Shown: one piece after another, positions 1-10,646 of the stretch
Numbering within the stretch: the first letter of the stretch is position 1
Layout of the letters: every line of letters begins with the position of its first letter
Origin: Podospora pseudoanserina
Taxonomy: Eukaryota; Ascomycota; Sordariomycetes; Sordariales; Podosporaceae
Direction: 5' to 3'
NCBI RefSeq assembly: GCF_035222485.1
Contig: NC_085925.1
Coordinates: 1,798,001 to 1,862,000, forward strand
DNA length: 64,000 nucleotides
Notes under the pieces: generated by a model
Told to the model about the DNA's origin: nothing
The model's database searches: none
The model's input: only the letters and a program-made list of their open reading frames with translations
Position numbers and translations under genes: made by a program

Positions 1-352
1 TCTACAACGTTGATCACACGACCCGCCTACCCGCCGGAGCCGCCCCAGCGGGCAATGCGTTCGCTCGCAGCTGGTTGATGAAGAAACAAAACGTGTTGGC
101 CGAGTGGGTGTCCGCTTTGCCAAGTTAACGGGGAGGAGGAGCATAACCCGGAGCGTAGCATTCAGGCTCGGTGAGTCCCAAAGCACAGAAAACAGTCAGT
201 CTAACGTTGATGCAGGGTCCTTTTTCGTGACGAGGACCCTTTCTTGGCGGTAGGGCTGAGTCAAATAAGTGTAATAACACGTCCCTGAACAAAAACTTCG
301 TGAGTCGCATCTGCCCATCTCCCTCACCTGTGGGCAACAGGAAAAAAATTTA
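1..352. other. left edge, no gene recognised
   Basis: No reading frame here resembles a protein family and I see no tRNA or repeat. The right half presumably holds the promoter and leader of the gene starting at 353. Confidence 0.5.
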
Positions 353-1152
353 ATGCTTTCCCCCAAACTTCTCGTTCTGGCGGCCTTGTCGTCGGCCTCG
401 GTGGCCTTTGATCCTGCCACAGACACAACCTGCAACGACCAAGGAATCTGCCTGTCTTCTTTTGTTTGGTGTGACAAGAATGGACAGTCGTGCTCCTACC
501 CAGAGGGCGCGGACGCGTTGATCCCGTCCAGCACCGCGGCGTCGTACGCTGTGCTTTATCACCATGTCGAGTACGAGATTCGCTGGCGTCAGGCCAAGCG
601 GGATACTGATGTTTTGATCGAATGGCTGTTTGATGGGAGCCCCTTTCAGAGCGAGGAGGAGAAGTCGGCTCGTGAGCTTCCTGTTATGTGGAGTACCAGT
701 GCGTGATCCTTCACCCTCTTGTATGGAACAAAAACATTTGGCTAACTTTGTTCCATCTAGACGTGACAACCTCGAGCACTGAGGGATTCTTCACTTTTGA
801 TCCGTTCACCATCCTAAAGGACTTCCCCACGCGGCACGCGCCTAACATGTCCGCCGGGGAGGCCGCGTCTTCGGCGAGTGGTATGGCCAACACCATCCGC
901 CTCAGCCAGCCCGGTTCCGGCTTCCCGGAGGTTTACACCGATCAGTTCAGTGTCCAGTCGGGCTGGGCTCATCAGCTGGTGAGGAACATCCGCGAGGAGG
1001 AGGCGGATGTTCGTGCGGATGAGAAGCGAAAGATGAGACTTGGGGTTGGGATTGGTGTCGGTTTGGGAGTTCCGTTGCTGTCTGCCGTGATGTGGTGGGC
1101 TGGTTCAAGACACGGGGCTTCCAGGGCGACTCGCTCCGTCGAGGGCAAATAA
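353..1152 (+). CDS. secreted/single-pass membrane protein of unknown function
   Basis: Exons 353-698 and 761-1152, about 245 residues. The intron has donor GTGCGT, a CTAAC branch site (in ggctaacttt) and acceptor ATCTAG; splicing joins the two reading frames cleanly (phase 1). The N-terminus is a typical signal peptide (about residues 1-18). The ectodomain has four early cysteines and N-glycosylation sequons, including one formed at the exon junction (N-V-T). Near the C-terminus a glycine/valine/leucine-rich segment, starting after a basic patch (EKRKMR), forms one transmembrane helix, followed by a short basic cytoplasmic tail. The layout is that of a type I surface protein, reminiscent of fungal wall or sensor proteins, but I recognise no catalytic or binding domain. 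Location is inferred from topology only. Confidence 0.8.
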
Positions 1153-1293
1153 ATGAGCTGCAAGTGAAGCTATGGGACTGGGTATAGAGTGCTCATTGGG
1201 CAATGAGAGCCGGGTACTTATGTTGCCTGTTTTTCGAAGACAAGCATCGTCACAGAGTGACACGATGCAAGCCGACTGAGACGGAGATGGATG

Positions 1294-2816
1294 TCACGGA
1301 TGGTAACGGAGTGCTTGAAATGGCCTGGGTTGTTTGGAGTCTGACATTGACAAATCCACGTATATATTCCCTATAACCGACATTTTGACACCCCCTGATC
1401 GAAGACCCGAAGCCTGCTCCTCATAAGTAAAAGCGCTTTCTCCTTCCACCTCATCATCAACATCCAGCTCCACCATCATCATCGAATGACCCCCTCTTTT
1501 CCCTCGAACAACCCGCTTGATAATCCCCTTTCCCTTCTTATCCTTCCTCGTAATCTCAAACTCCTTCCGCGCATAGTCTGACTTCCTATCCAGCGCCATC
1601 TCAGCCAACGCCTTGCCAAGCAAAGGAACAAACTTCATGGCCCAACCCGCGGTGAAAACCACAACGCTTTTTTCAGCTCCTCCTGCTAGATACTCCTTTG
1701 GCAGGTAATCAAGTACAAACATATTGTCAAAGACATTAGTCTGCAAACAACTCAGCGTAAAAGCCGGTACGGTAGTATTAACACCGATAACGTGCTTCTT
1801 GATAAACTCCTGCGTGTCCCGGATGTCAGCCGGGTTCACGACGTTGGTCAGACGTTCACTGGGGTCCTTGATGTGGCGGGTGGCTGTGTCGATGGCGATG
1901 CGAGTGACGTTAGGGGGGGCCCAGGGGACGGTGGGGAATCCGTAGAAGAGCTGGGATCGCCGGTGTTTTTTGGGGGCGAATTGGAACCACATGCTAGGGA
2001 AGATGGTGCTGTTGGGTCCGGGGGTGGTGTTGAAGTATGAGGCGACCATTTCCCAGATGTCGAGATCGAGGGAGATGCCCAAGCTGGGTCGTAGGACGTG
2101 GTTGACGTAGGCGCCAGAGGCAATGACGATCTTGGCTTTGAAAAGTGCCGGGTCAGTGTCGTGACGGATGGCGTGGACCTCCCAGATGGTCTTGTCGGTG
2201 GTGGAGGGAATGATGCGCTCGACGCGGGTGTGCTGTTTGGCCTCGGCGCCGTAATCTTTGGCTAGGCTGAGAAGGCTGCGCAAGAGAAGCTGGATGTTGA
2301 TGACGCCGTTGTCGGGGGCGAAGAGACCGATCCATTCAGGGGGCAGATTTTTGAAGGGGTAGCGCTCTTCGATATCCTTGGCCGTTACTGAGAACAAAGG
2401 GCTTCTAGTGTTCAGTACTATGGATGTTGAAGATCATGAACTCTTTCATTCTGGGTAAGACATCCCAAGCCGCTCTAAATTGGGCACCGGACCCATTAGA
2501 GTCCCTTCAGGGCTGTCACCACCAAAGTTCTTGTCTCCAAAGTTGAGCAAGCCGCTCATCCAGCGGAGAGACGAGCCCGAGTCCTTCTCGAGTTTGTCCC
2601 AAAGTTTCATGGCGTCCTTTGCGAGGTCGGCCATGGAGTCCTCCGTGTATATGGTACGGGGCATGCGGGCGAGATCATTCGAGCTTCCAGCTTGATTGAA
2701 AGAGTTGTTCTGCTCCAGTACGATGACGCTCGCACCTGTTTTGCCCCCTCGTACGCGGCGGCGAGCCCGACTGGGCCGCCTCCCACCACGACGACGTCAA
2801 AGACTTCCGTGAGCAT
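1294..2816 (-). pseudogene. FAD-dependent oxidoreductase (sarcosine-oxidase/DAO-like), disrupted as sequenced
   Basis: Reading from ATG at 2816, the product opens with a Rossmann FAD-binding motif (VVVVGGGPVGLAAAYEG). Near 2738-2748 the frame shifts by one missing base in an A4/G5 context; one extra A would restore the continuation TGASVIVLEQN. The middle part (about 2446-2735) and the C-terminal part (1294 to about 2390, with the family-typical TAKDIEERYPF and GLFAPDNGVIN) are clearly one protein. Between them lies an intron-sized gap (about 66 nt) with a plausible branch site and acceptor (TTCTCAG before the TAACGG codons) but no convincing GT donor. The family oxidises amines or N-methyl amino acids with FAD. 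Either the gene is decaying or the assembly holds errors. It is divergent from the amine oxidase at 3415. Confidence 0.7.
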
Positions 2817-3414
2817 GTTAATGAATAGTTTGCTGAAGTCGCCAAGGCTGTTTGTGTGAGGGATGTATGAATGGGATGAAAATGAACAGGTTCGGCTCAA
2901 CAAATATAAGGACATCTTGGCCTTCCTGTGAGCATTTTGAGCCCTGCATTCACTAGGACCCGAGTTTCTGCACCTCTCTGTCGGAGTTGTTCTCCGCTCG
3001 CCTCATCTCAGACCATACTTGTGGTTCTAGACTTTCGGGCTTGCAGCTTCAAAGCTGCCCAACCATGTCGAGTTTGATGCCCTACGTCAAATTGACAAAT
3101 ATTTTGGGCTTTATAGACCTTGGCTGCTTAATTCCATGCGGGGATAACTGAGGGCAACCAATACCATGTGGAATGTACTTTCTCACAAAAATGTGGCATA
3201 GCTGTTTCAGTGTTGTTTCCTGACAGTGGCTAGCTGAAAGCGCAGTCATTATGATTCTTGTTGTGGCAGAAGCGGCAATGACGTTTTGTGAGAACCAGTG
3301 GATTCCATCCAGGTTTATAACTGGGTGAATGGGTTGTAACAGCCCGACTTTCTGTTTCCATGTGTACATCTCTCTGCTTATTCTCTGTTTGCTCCCTGCC
3401 CAAAGTGAACCGCC
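2817..3414. other. shared intergenic region between two divergent flavin oxidases
   Basis: A 598-bp bidirectional upstream region. I see no RNA gene or repeat. Common regulation of the two oxidases is possible but not shown by any motif I can identify. Confidence 0.5.
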
Positions 3415-5289
3415 ATGAGCACCACCACTACGACTAGCATCAAGGCTCGCTGGGCTCAGCGGCTCATCCGCATCAAGCTTGCGGCGGAACTCAACGCCCT
3501 TCAGGAGAAGGAGTCATTCAGAGGTGGTCACCCAGAGGGCGGTCTGGCAGGTTGGCTTCCAATCTCCAGCACAGAAGGACCTTTCACCTGGGACAACCTG
3601 CCTCATGATATAAGTCTTGAACACGACGAGGGCCATCGTCATTGCCACGATGGCGATGGCGCTGGCGACTTTACCCTGCCAGCTCACAAAGTCTGCATTG
3701 TAGGCGCCGGTGTCGCGGGCCTCTACATCGCGATGATCCTCGACAGCTTGAAGATTAGTTATGATATCCTCGAGGCTAACCCGAACCGTTTGGGCGGACG
3801 TTGTTATACGTACCGCTTCAGCGAGGAACCACACGATTACTACGACATTGGCGCCATGCGATACCCCAAGATTCCCACCATGCAACGCACCTTCGACCTG
3901 TTCGAACTCACCAAGATGCCCTTGATCCCATACTACCTGGATGGCCCAGCAAACCCCAAGCTCTTCAATGACCGTTTCTTCGCTCACGGCGTCATTGACC
4001 CCTATCATGTGAGCAGAAGAAACGGTGGCGGCGTCCCCGATGATGTTGTCGACAATGTTGACAAGCTTCTCAATGATGCTTTCGGACCATACAAGGACGA
4101 ACTTGCCAAGGATTTCGACAAGGGGTTCGACAATCTGATGACGGTTGACGACTACAGCACCCGCGAGTTCCTAAGACGAGGCGGCCCAGACGGAACGCTG
4201 CCCAAGTATGACTTCTTTGCCATCCAGTGGATGGAAACCCAAGGGACCTCAACTAACCTCTTCGACCAGGCCTTTTCCGAGAGTGTAATGGACTCGTTCG
4301 ACTTTGAGAACCCAACGCACGATGTCGAGTGGTTCTGCATCGAGGGCGGCACATCACTCCTCGCCGACGCCATGCAAGCCAGTCTCAGCACCAAGGTTGA
4401 GACAGGTAAGCGTGTCGAAGTCATCTCCATCAACTGGACCTCACATGACGACGGCAACATGTCTGTCAAATGTGCCGGTGAAACCGAAGTCCGCACGGGA
4501 TACAGCACCGTGTTCAGCACCACAACCCTCGGTTGCCTCGGCCGCATGGACTTGCGCAGCCTCCAGCTCCATCCCTCGCAGAAGGACGCCATTCGCGCCC
4601 TGCACTACGACGAATCAGTCAAGGTGGCTCTCAAGTTCTCGTACCCCTGGTGGATTGTCGACTGTGGCATCACCGAAGGCGGGGTTGCCAGCACCGATCT
4701 GCCGCTGCGAACATGCGTCTACCCATCCTACAACCTTCACGACGGCAAGGAAAACCCCGCCGTGCTGCTGGCCTCATACACTTGGGCACAGGACGCCACC
4801 CGTGTAGGCTCTCTCGTCAACAACCGCGCATCCCCCGCCGGTGAGGAGGAACTTGTTGAGCTCATCCTCCGCAACCTCGCCCTCCTGCACGCTGAAACTA
4901 TATCATACGACAAGATTCGAGCTGCTTTCACCGGCGTCCACCACGCCTATTCGTGGCCGCAGGACCCGAATACGGCCGGTGCCTTTGCATTGTTTGGGCC
5001 GGGCCAGTTTAGCAACCTGTACCCGTACTTGACGCGCCCGGCGGCTGACAGCAAGTTCCACATTGTTGGGGAGGCATCGAGCGCCCACCATGCCTGGATC
5101 GTTGGGGCTCTCGACAGTGCCGTCGCCGCCGTGTTGCGCTTCCTCAAGCGGTTCGAGTTGCGCAACCAGCTCAGGGAGCTCGAAGAGAAGTGGGGAGGCG
5201 TCGAGGAGCTGGAGACAGGTGCGAAGGGCACATTGCATTTGCAGGTCGCAATGGGGATGTTGAGGGAAAAGAACCAGGTCAAGGTTTGA
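3415..5289 (+). CDS. flavin amine oxidase / L-amino-acid oxidase-like
   Basis: Intronless, 624 residues. After a variable N-terminal extension (about 90 residues, ending His/Asp-rich) comes a classical dinucleotide-binding motif, GAGVAGLYIA (near residue 95), and the following Glu of the beta-alpha-beta fold (ILEANPNRLGGRCYTY). This GG motif after the Rossmann fold is diagnostic of the flavin amine oxidase/monoamine oxidase superfamily. A second FAD-contacting block lies near the C-terminus (GEASSAHHAWIVGALDSA). Such enzymes oxidatively deaminate amines or L-amino acids, releasing ammonia and H2O2. No signal peptide or peroxisomal SKL-type tail is visible (it ends NQVKV), so a cytosolic location is the default. 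The exact substrate cannot be told. The ATG at 3415 follows a clean leader. Confidence 0.88.
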   Translation: MSTTTTTSIKARWAQRLIRIKLAAELNALQEKESFRGGHPEGGLAGWLPISSTEGPFTWDNLPHDISLEHDEGHRHCHDGDGAGDFTLPAHKVCIVGAGVAGLYIAMILDSLKISYDILEANPNRLGGRCYTYRFSEEPHDYYDIGAMRYPKIPTMQRTFDLFELTKMPLIPYYLDGPANPKLFNDRFFAHGVIDPYHVSRRNGGGVPDDVVDNVDKLLNDAFGPYKDELAKDFDKGFDNLMTVDDYSTREFLRRGGPDGTLPKYDFFAIQWMETQGTSTNLFDQAFSESVMDSFDFENPTHDVEWFCIEGGTSLLADAMQASLSTKVETGKRVEVISINWTSHDDGNMSVKCAGETEVRTGYSTVFSTTTLGCLGRMDLRSLQLHPSQKDAIRALHYDESVKVALKFSYPWWIVDCGITEGGVASTDLPLRTCVYPSYNLHDGKENPAVLLASYTWAQDATRVGSLVNNRASPAGEEELVELILRNLALLHAETISYDKIRAAFTGVHHAYSWPQDPNTAGAFALFGPGQFSNLYPYLTRPAADSKFHIVGEASSAHHAWIVGALDSAVAAVLRFLKRFELRNQLRELEEKWGGVEELETGAKGTLHLQVAMGMLREKNQVKV

Positions 5290-5539
5290 GAGGCCCTTCT
5301 CTCCTTGAGGACAATGACTTCTCTTGAATGGAGGAGTACTGAATGCTGGATACCTGGATATTAGGCGATATTAAACTGACAGTTCTCCTATATTACGCAG
5401 CAACTCCAACCAAAAGCATTTAGACGCTCTTGAGGACAAACCACAAATGTCGACGATCAACAGATTAACAGGCCCACCATCCAATGACCCCCCTTCCCAC
5501 CAGCTTCCATTCCCCATCCCTCCTCATCCCCTCCCTACC

Positions 5540-5971
5540 TTATTCGTAATCCCACTCATACTCATCCAACGAATAGCACGAAGTACGCCCCCACGGCGTC
5601 GGCTCCATACCCCTAAAGAGATCGAAGTAGTCCTTCCCTGTATCAGTGATGACAAAGGTCCCGTTTCCAAGGTCTTGAACCTCGCCAAAGCTCGAAGACC
5701 ACTTTGAGTATTCGTCCCAGCTGGCCGCGCGCTCGAGCGCGAGTGCCTGTGAGCAGCTCTCGCAAAGCCCTCGGATGATAACTTTCTTGTTGGCGTCATC
5801 GAACTCGTAAGTTACATTCAGCGGAATGTAGGCGACGCATTCTGAAAGATCCCAGGCGACCCAGCATGCCATAACATCGCGCGAGACGCGGCAGCGTTTG
5901 GTAAGTTGCTGGGCTGGAGCGGCGAGGGCAAGAGCAAAAAGAGATGTGTGGAGGAGGGCGGCGAGTCTCAT
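5540..5971 (-). CDS. small secreted cysteine-containing protein
   Basis: 143 residues from ATG at 5971. It begins with a strong signal peptide (hydrophobic core LFALALAA) followed by a short propeptide ending in Lys25-Arg26, a likely Kex2 site just before Cys27. The predicted mature chain has six cysteines, three in an evenly spaced N-terminal group (C27, C36, C45), a C-x2-C pair and a last one near the C-terminus, one N-x-T sequon in each half, and an acidic aromatic C-terminal end. Size, secretion signal, even cysteine number and lack of a recognisable domain match the effector-like small secreted protein class. No homolog is recognised and function is unknown. Confidence 0.7.
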   Translation of the reverse strand: MRLAALLHTSLFALALAAPAQQLTKRCRVSRDVMACWVAWDLSECVAYIPLNVTYEFDDANKKVIIRGLCESCSQALALERAASWDEYSKWSSSFGEVQDLGNGTFVITDTGKDYFDLFRGMEPTPWGRTSCYSLDEYEWDYE

Positions 5972-6965
5972 TGTTACTAACTAGTGTTGATGTGATGGTC
6001 AATTACCTACATGACAGCCGACTTGATGATGGGCCGTCTTTAAGAGCTGCCATATATATGTAAGGGCTGCGCCCCATGGGTGAGGGTCGTCATTGAAGTC
6101 CCGTGATGTTTGGCGAGGGTTGTGTCGAAGGAATTATCCAGATTGAACGACAAGTTTCTCGGGCGACACAAGAGATCGAATATAGGTGTTGCCAAGGCCT
6201 GGAAATTGAAGATCACCACCCTGACATGTCTTGGGGTTGTCTTGTGGTGCTCTGAAAGGAAGCATTTCCCGCTTTGGACTGCTAGGCATCTTCCGAGGTC
6301 ATCACGATCTCCATCGACGACAAAATCTCTTCTCAAACTACCTACCCATCAAAACAGACTACCAGTTAGTAAAGGGACAAATCTCACCCCATTGTCCTGT
6401 TTTCCCCCTTTCTCCCCATGGCGACCTTACCTGCCTTACTCACAACTTCAGACAACCAACTCGCCCTTTTCGCCACGTACCCAAAGAGCGTAGACTTCTC
6501 ACAACTAACTATGAGCTCGAGGTGTAGCTGAGGCTGAAACAAACCAAGAATGACTACCCCAAAGAAACCCCAAACTCTTACCAATATCTCGTTACTCAAT
6601 AATAGGGCCTATGGCGCAACTGCTTTTCCGCGCCCTTGTCAACGTCAAACTGCGGGGTGAGCCGCGGGGCGCGGGGGCACCGGGGGTAGCTCCCCTTATC
6701 GCCGGCATTGTCGAATGCGGGGCCGGCCCGGCAGAGTGGATAGCTGCAGCTATGGCGTCAGCAAGCACCCTCGACCCCCGTGTTTTGTTCTCTCCGGTGA
6801 CGGGACCCCCTAATAATAACTGTCAGTCTCCTCAATAACATGTTGTTGCCTGCCGCCGCAAGACTGAGGTATAAATCATTTTCTCAACTTTTCAAAACTT
6901 CGACAAAATCAAACGCTCGGCTCATCCTTGCCCCGCTCTTCACCCCGCCATCAATCACAAGAACA
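5972..6965. other. intergenic region upstream of SDR gene
   Basis: About 1 kb with no convincing gene. A markedly GC-rich block (about 6640-6740) with CCCCT/CCGCGG-type runs sits about 230-330 bp before the SDR start and is probably a promoter-proximal regulatory region. Confidence 0.45.
6868..6876 (+). promoter_or_regulatory. putative TATA box of the SDR gene
   Basis: A TATAAAT element lies about 90 bp upstream of the ATG at 6966 and downstream of an in-frame ATG at 6840. If it is used, transcription starts after the 6840 ATG, which favours 6966 as the translation start. Confidence 0.45.
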
Positions 6966-7894
6966 ATGTCCTCCGCTGTTGCTAAGCGCCTCGAGGGCAA
7001 AACGGTGGTCATTACCGGTGCTAGTTCCGGCATCGGAAGGAGCACCGCTTTTGAGTTTGCTCGTACTGCTCCAAAGAACCTGAAGCTTGTTCTTACCGCG
7101 AGGAGGATTGATACGCTGAAGCAGATCGCGGCGGATATTGTTGCCGAGGTAGGTGAGGGGGTCAAGGTGTTGCCTGTTCAGCTTGATGTGAGCAACCCCG
7201 AGGAGGTCAAGACTTTTGTCGGGAAACTGCCGGAGGAGTTTAGGGATATTAATGTTTTGGTGAACAATGCGTATGTCTTTGATCTCATCCTTTTTTTCTT
7301 CATGGTTCATACTGAACAAGATATAGGGGTCTCGTCAAAGGTCTCGCCCGGGCACCCGAGATTGCCGAGGAAGATATCAACATCATGTTCAATACCAACG
7401 TTACTGGTCTGATCAACATGACACAGGCTATTCTCCCCATCTTCAAGAAGCGGCCTGAGGGTGGTGCTGGCGACATCATCAACGTTGGCAGCATCGCTGG
7501 CCGTGAGCCATACCCCGGTGGCAGCATCTACTGCGCTACCAAGGCGGCCGTTCGCAGCTTCACCGATGCTTTGCGCAAGGAGCTTATCGCTACTCGCATT
7601 AGGGTCATGGAGATTGACCCCGGTCAGGTTGAGACTGAGTTCTCTGTTGTCAGATTCTACGGTGACAAGGCCAAGGCGGACGCTGTCTATGCGGGCTGCG
7701 AGCCGTTGACGCCAGATGACATTGCCGAGGTGGTTGTATTTGTTGCTGGCAGAAGGGAGAATGTTGTTATTGCTGATACTCTGATCTTCCCCAGTCACCA
7801 GGTATGTTTCATTTAGATTCCATGTGTGAGGGCTTGACTAATTTGCTGTGATCAACAGGCCGGTGCTGGTATCTTACACAAGAAGTCGACTTAA
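6966..7894 (+). CDS. short-chain dehydrogenase (YMR226C/YdfG-like 3-hydroxy acid dehydrogenase)
   Basis: Exons 6966-7270, 7327-7801 and 7859-7894, 271 residues; both introns have canonical GTATGT donors. The protein has the SDR cofactor motif T-G-A-S-S-G-I-G (residues 17-24), the NNAG motif (completed across the first splice) and the catalytic set Ser157, Tyr170, Lys174 (YCATK). The C-terminal half, with IDPGQVETEFSVVRF and the tail ending in HKKST, fits the NADP-dependent family of yeast YMR226C, which reduces or oxidises 3-hydroxy acids and serine-like substrates in the cytosol. An upstream in-frame ATG at 6840 would add 42 basic, serine-rich residues resembling a mitochondrial presequence, but a TATA box lies between the two ATGs, so I chose 6966. 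Confidence 0.9.
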
Positions 7895-8144
7895 GGAGAT
7901 GTATGGGGTCGACGGAGAGGACGGATTTGATGCTGTCACTCTTTTAGTACATATTCTAGATAGAAGGCGAGGAATTGAGACCTTTTAGAGCCACACACAA
8001 TGTCATGAGCATCTCGTCAGGAAGAGGGACTTTGTACCTTACACCCTAACCCTGGAGTGATATCGGCGGCAAAAAAGGGGGTGCCAAGCATGCACAAGCC
8101 ACATAAACCCAAAATTCCGCCTTTGTTCCTACCAACAAATCAAA

Positions 8145-8235
8145 GGTTGTGTAGTGTAGTGGTTATCACTCTGGATTTTGACTTGTTCAAGTCACATTCC
8201 TTCCAGTAACCCCGGTTCGAACCCGGGCACGACCT
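8145..8235 (+). tRNA. tRNA-Gln (anticodon TTG) with a 19-nt intron
   Basis: The acceptor stem GGTTGTG pairs with CACGACC (one G-T pair). The D arm reads AGTGTAGTGGTTATCAC and the T arm CCCCGGTTCGAACCCGGG. The anticodon stem CTGGA/TCCAG closes a loop with anticodon TTG at 8178-8180. The intron (8182-8200) sits one base 3' of the anticodon, the standard place for eukaryotic nuclear tRNA introns, so the transcript needs tRNA-splicing endonuclease. The discriminator base is T at 8235; CCA is not encoded. A short T4 run near 8239 can act as the Pol III terminator. Confidence 0.95.
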
Positions 8236-10211
8236 TCTGCTTTTGCTTCTCTTTCTCTCTCTTGCACAGGCCTGTTGGCTGTCCTACTTTTGCGTTATTG
8301 CTTCTTCTTTTGTTTCTCGCCCATGTCCATCCTGTTCAGCTCAGCAGGCCCATTAATGCAGTTCTCGTGGTTGCTCAAGCCAAGATTTCTAGATCGAATC
8401 GCGAAGTCGGCATGGTCTTGCAACCCAACCCAACACAAAGTCTCACCATGGGGCTCATCTGGCATCCTTTTCTCGAATGCCACTTGTCCATCATCCGACT
8501 TTCTACGAGAAAGACGGCATTCTTGAGGTCCTACATTGCTTTTTTCTCCGACGAAACGGCGGGTAACCAACCCGGTACGCTTGTCTCGTGGTGGCTTTCG
8601 CAATGATCCAATGAAAGCTTTCCACTTACACGTCTTTTCTTCCTGTTGTGTTTCCCTCACTCCTATCCATCCATCCATCCATCCATTCACACCCCCATCC
8701 ATGATACAACGTGCGCGATATTTCTTTTTTCCTTTTGATATATGGCCTCGCACAAACAGCCTGAGTCAGACCGTCCGGAATATCCTCCCAGAACAGAGCT
8801 CGATGAGGACCAAAGAAAAGAGACCTTCATATTTCCACAGCGACTACCCTGATTCACCCGATGGTGTGTCAAGACTCTCCATTATCGCCCAGCCGTTGTT
8901 GCATCTACCAAGCGTCCAACGTGGTTGCTGTAACCCCGCCGACCACAGAACGGTCAGGAGAAAGTCAAAAGCATGAGCTCCCTAGCTCCAGTCAACCTGC
9001 ATCATGGAGTGTTGAACAGCAGCTACTTAGCTAAAAAAAAAAAAAACTACATGAAGCTAAGATAACGGAGGCCTCCCGTCTTATGCCATCAATGCAGTAG
9101 TTGGAGCACGCGACAGGTTTCAAGAGATAGATATCGAGATCGAGTTGACAAACCCAATGCCAATCTAGGTAACCCGGATCTCGTACAACATCTCGTATGT
9201 AAGAGGTAGCAAGAAATCTGGTGATTTCTCTTGTTCCACGAAACGTAGGACCTGTGATGGCAGTTGCAGGTCAAGCAATGAAACGAAGCGCAGTGCCGGT
9301 GCAGCATGCAGCAAGCGCAAAATGCATAATCCCGCCGAGGGGAGCTTTCCACCTAACCATGACGTCAGGCCAACCATCTGATCAAATCAACACCATAGGT
9401 AGCTTGCCCCTTCAATAAGAGCAATAATTTAGCTGATTGAAGATCAACTAGTGAGTCGCTGTCCAAAGGCAATGAATGACAGGTTGCCCGTGCATGGCGT
9501 TTTTGCACAGCCTCCTTCCTCCCCTCCGCCTCCTCTCCCAAACTTCCCAACAAGCCCTTCCTTTGACACTTACACAGCAGCTCGCAAGTCAGCCCTTCTT
9601 CTCCCAAGAAAGAATCCCGCAGGTCGTGTGATGCCGACCCAAACCTTGTGAGACGATCGACGGTCGGGGCAAAAGAAAGCATGGGATGAGAGGTCCCTCC
9701 GTCAGAAAGCTAATGTCATCAAACAAAGGACGAAGATGAGGGGCAGCCTCCCACCACACACACACTTGAGGAGGAGGGGAGGCAAAGTAACCCCAGGGTG
9801 TCCGTGAACTGAAGCCACATTACTCCATCATTTGTCTCCTCCCTTCCTATTTCGGATAGCAACAGAGAGATAACAGGAGCAACCCTTACTCGGTGACCAC
9901 CTGGTTGGAAAAGCTAGGTTGTAGTCGTACCTCCCTCCTCTTCCGATCCGATCCCAACGTTCCTTTCCCTTTGAAGGGGATATAATAACCCCTTTCCCAT
10001 CCCGCTTTCCCGAATGACCCCTTTCACCAACTCCGGGATCTCCCAAGTTCTAGACCTTGTTTAAATCTTCTTCCCAAACATCATTCATCCTTTTTGATCA
10101 GACAGCAAACCTGAACCACATCGGTCAAACCACCTACATATCTCTATTCTTTAGTTTATACTACAACGACGTCACACCTACAATCACCTACGCTAAACCA
10201 CAACCGCAACA
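8236..10211. other. long intergenic region with simple repeats
   Basis: About 2 kb without a convincing gene. It contains an (ATCC)n microsatellite at 8665-8686, an A14 run at 9033-9046, and pyrimidine-rich DNA running into the leader of the gene at 10212. Confidence 0.5.
8665..8686. repeat. (ATCC)n microsatellite
   Basis: About five and a half perfect ATCC units in intergenic DNA. Confidence 0.9.
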
Positions 10212-10646
10212 ATGGCCGGTACGTCCTCCTCCCCTCCCCCCTTATCATCAGCCAATGCTAACCACCTCCCCACGTAATTAGACTCCCGCAACCCCTCCAC
10301 AGCCTCCAACACCTCCCCAACCACAACCAACTTCCCCATCTCCCCATCTCCCACCTCCCCAAGACGCGACCGTCGCGACAGCGACGAGTGGGGTAAGCCC
10401 CTTTCCCATCCCCTTGCCCCCCCTTTTTTCCCGTTTACTAACAATCTCTCTCTACCAGACGCCTCCAAAGTCCCCCCCTCCCGCTTCCAAAAGCGCAAAG
10501 GATCAATCTACGCCGTCCCCGGCTCCCGCGACGGTCACGTCGACTCCAACTACGCCCACAAGTTCCACGAGCTCCACGCCGAAAAAGGCTACACTGGGTT
10601 TGGCACGCCGAATTACAACCAAACCACAACCACAAAGAAACAGTAG
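10212..10646 (+). CDS. small conserved-looking hypothetical protein
   Basis: Exons 10212-10218, 10282-10392 and 10459-10646, 101 residues. The first exon is only 7 nt (ATGGCCG) with donor GTACGT; the second intron is GTAAGC...TACCAG, and phases agree throughout. The N-terminal half is Ser/Thr/Pro/Asn-rich and disordered and ends in an RRDRRDSDEW-like charged stretch. The C-terminal half is compact and looks conserved (SRFQKRKGSIYAVPGSRDGH, then a His/Glu-rich helix and KGYTGFGTPNYNQ). No domain is recognised. The reading frame stops at TAG 10644-10646 but continues open and protein-like to 10841, so a longer isoform is conceivable (see findings). Confidence 0.7.
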
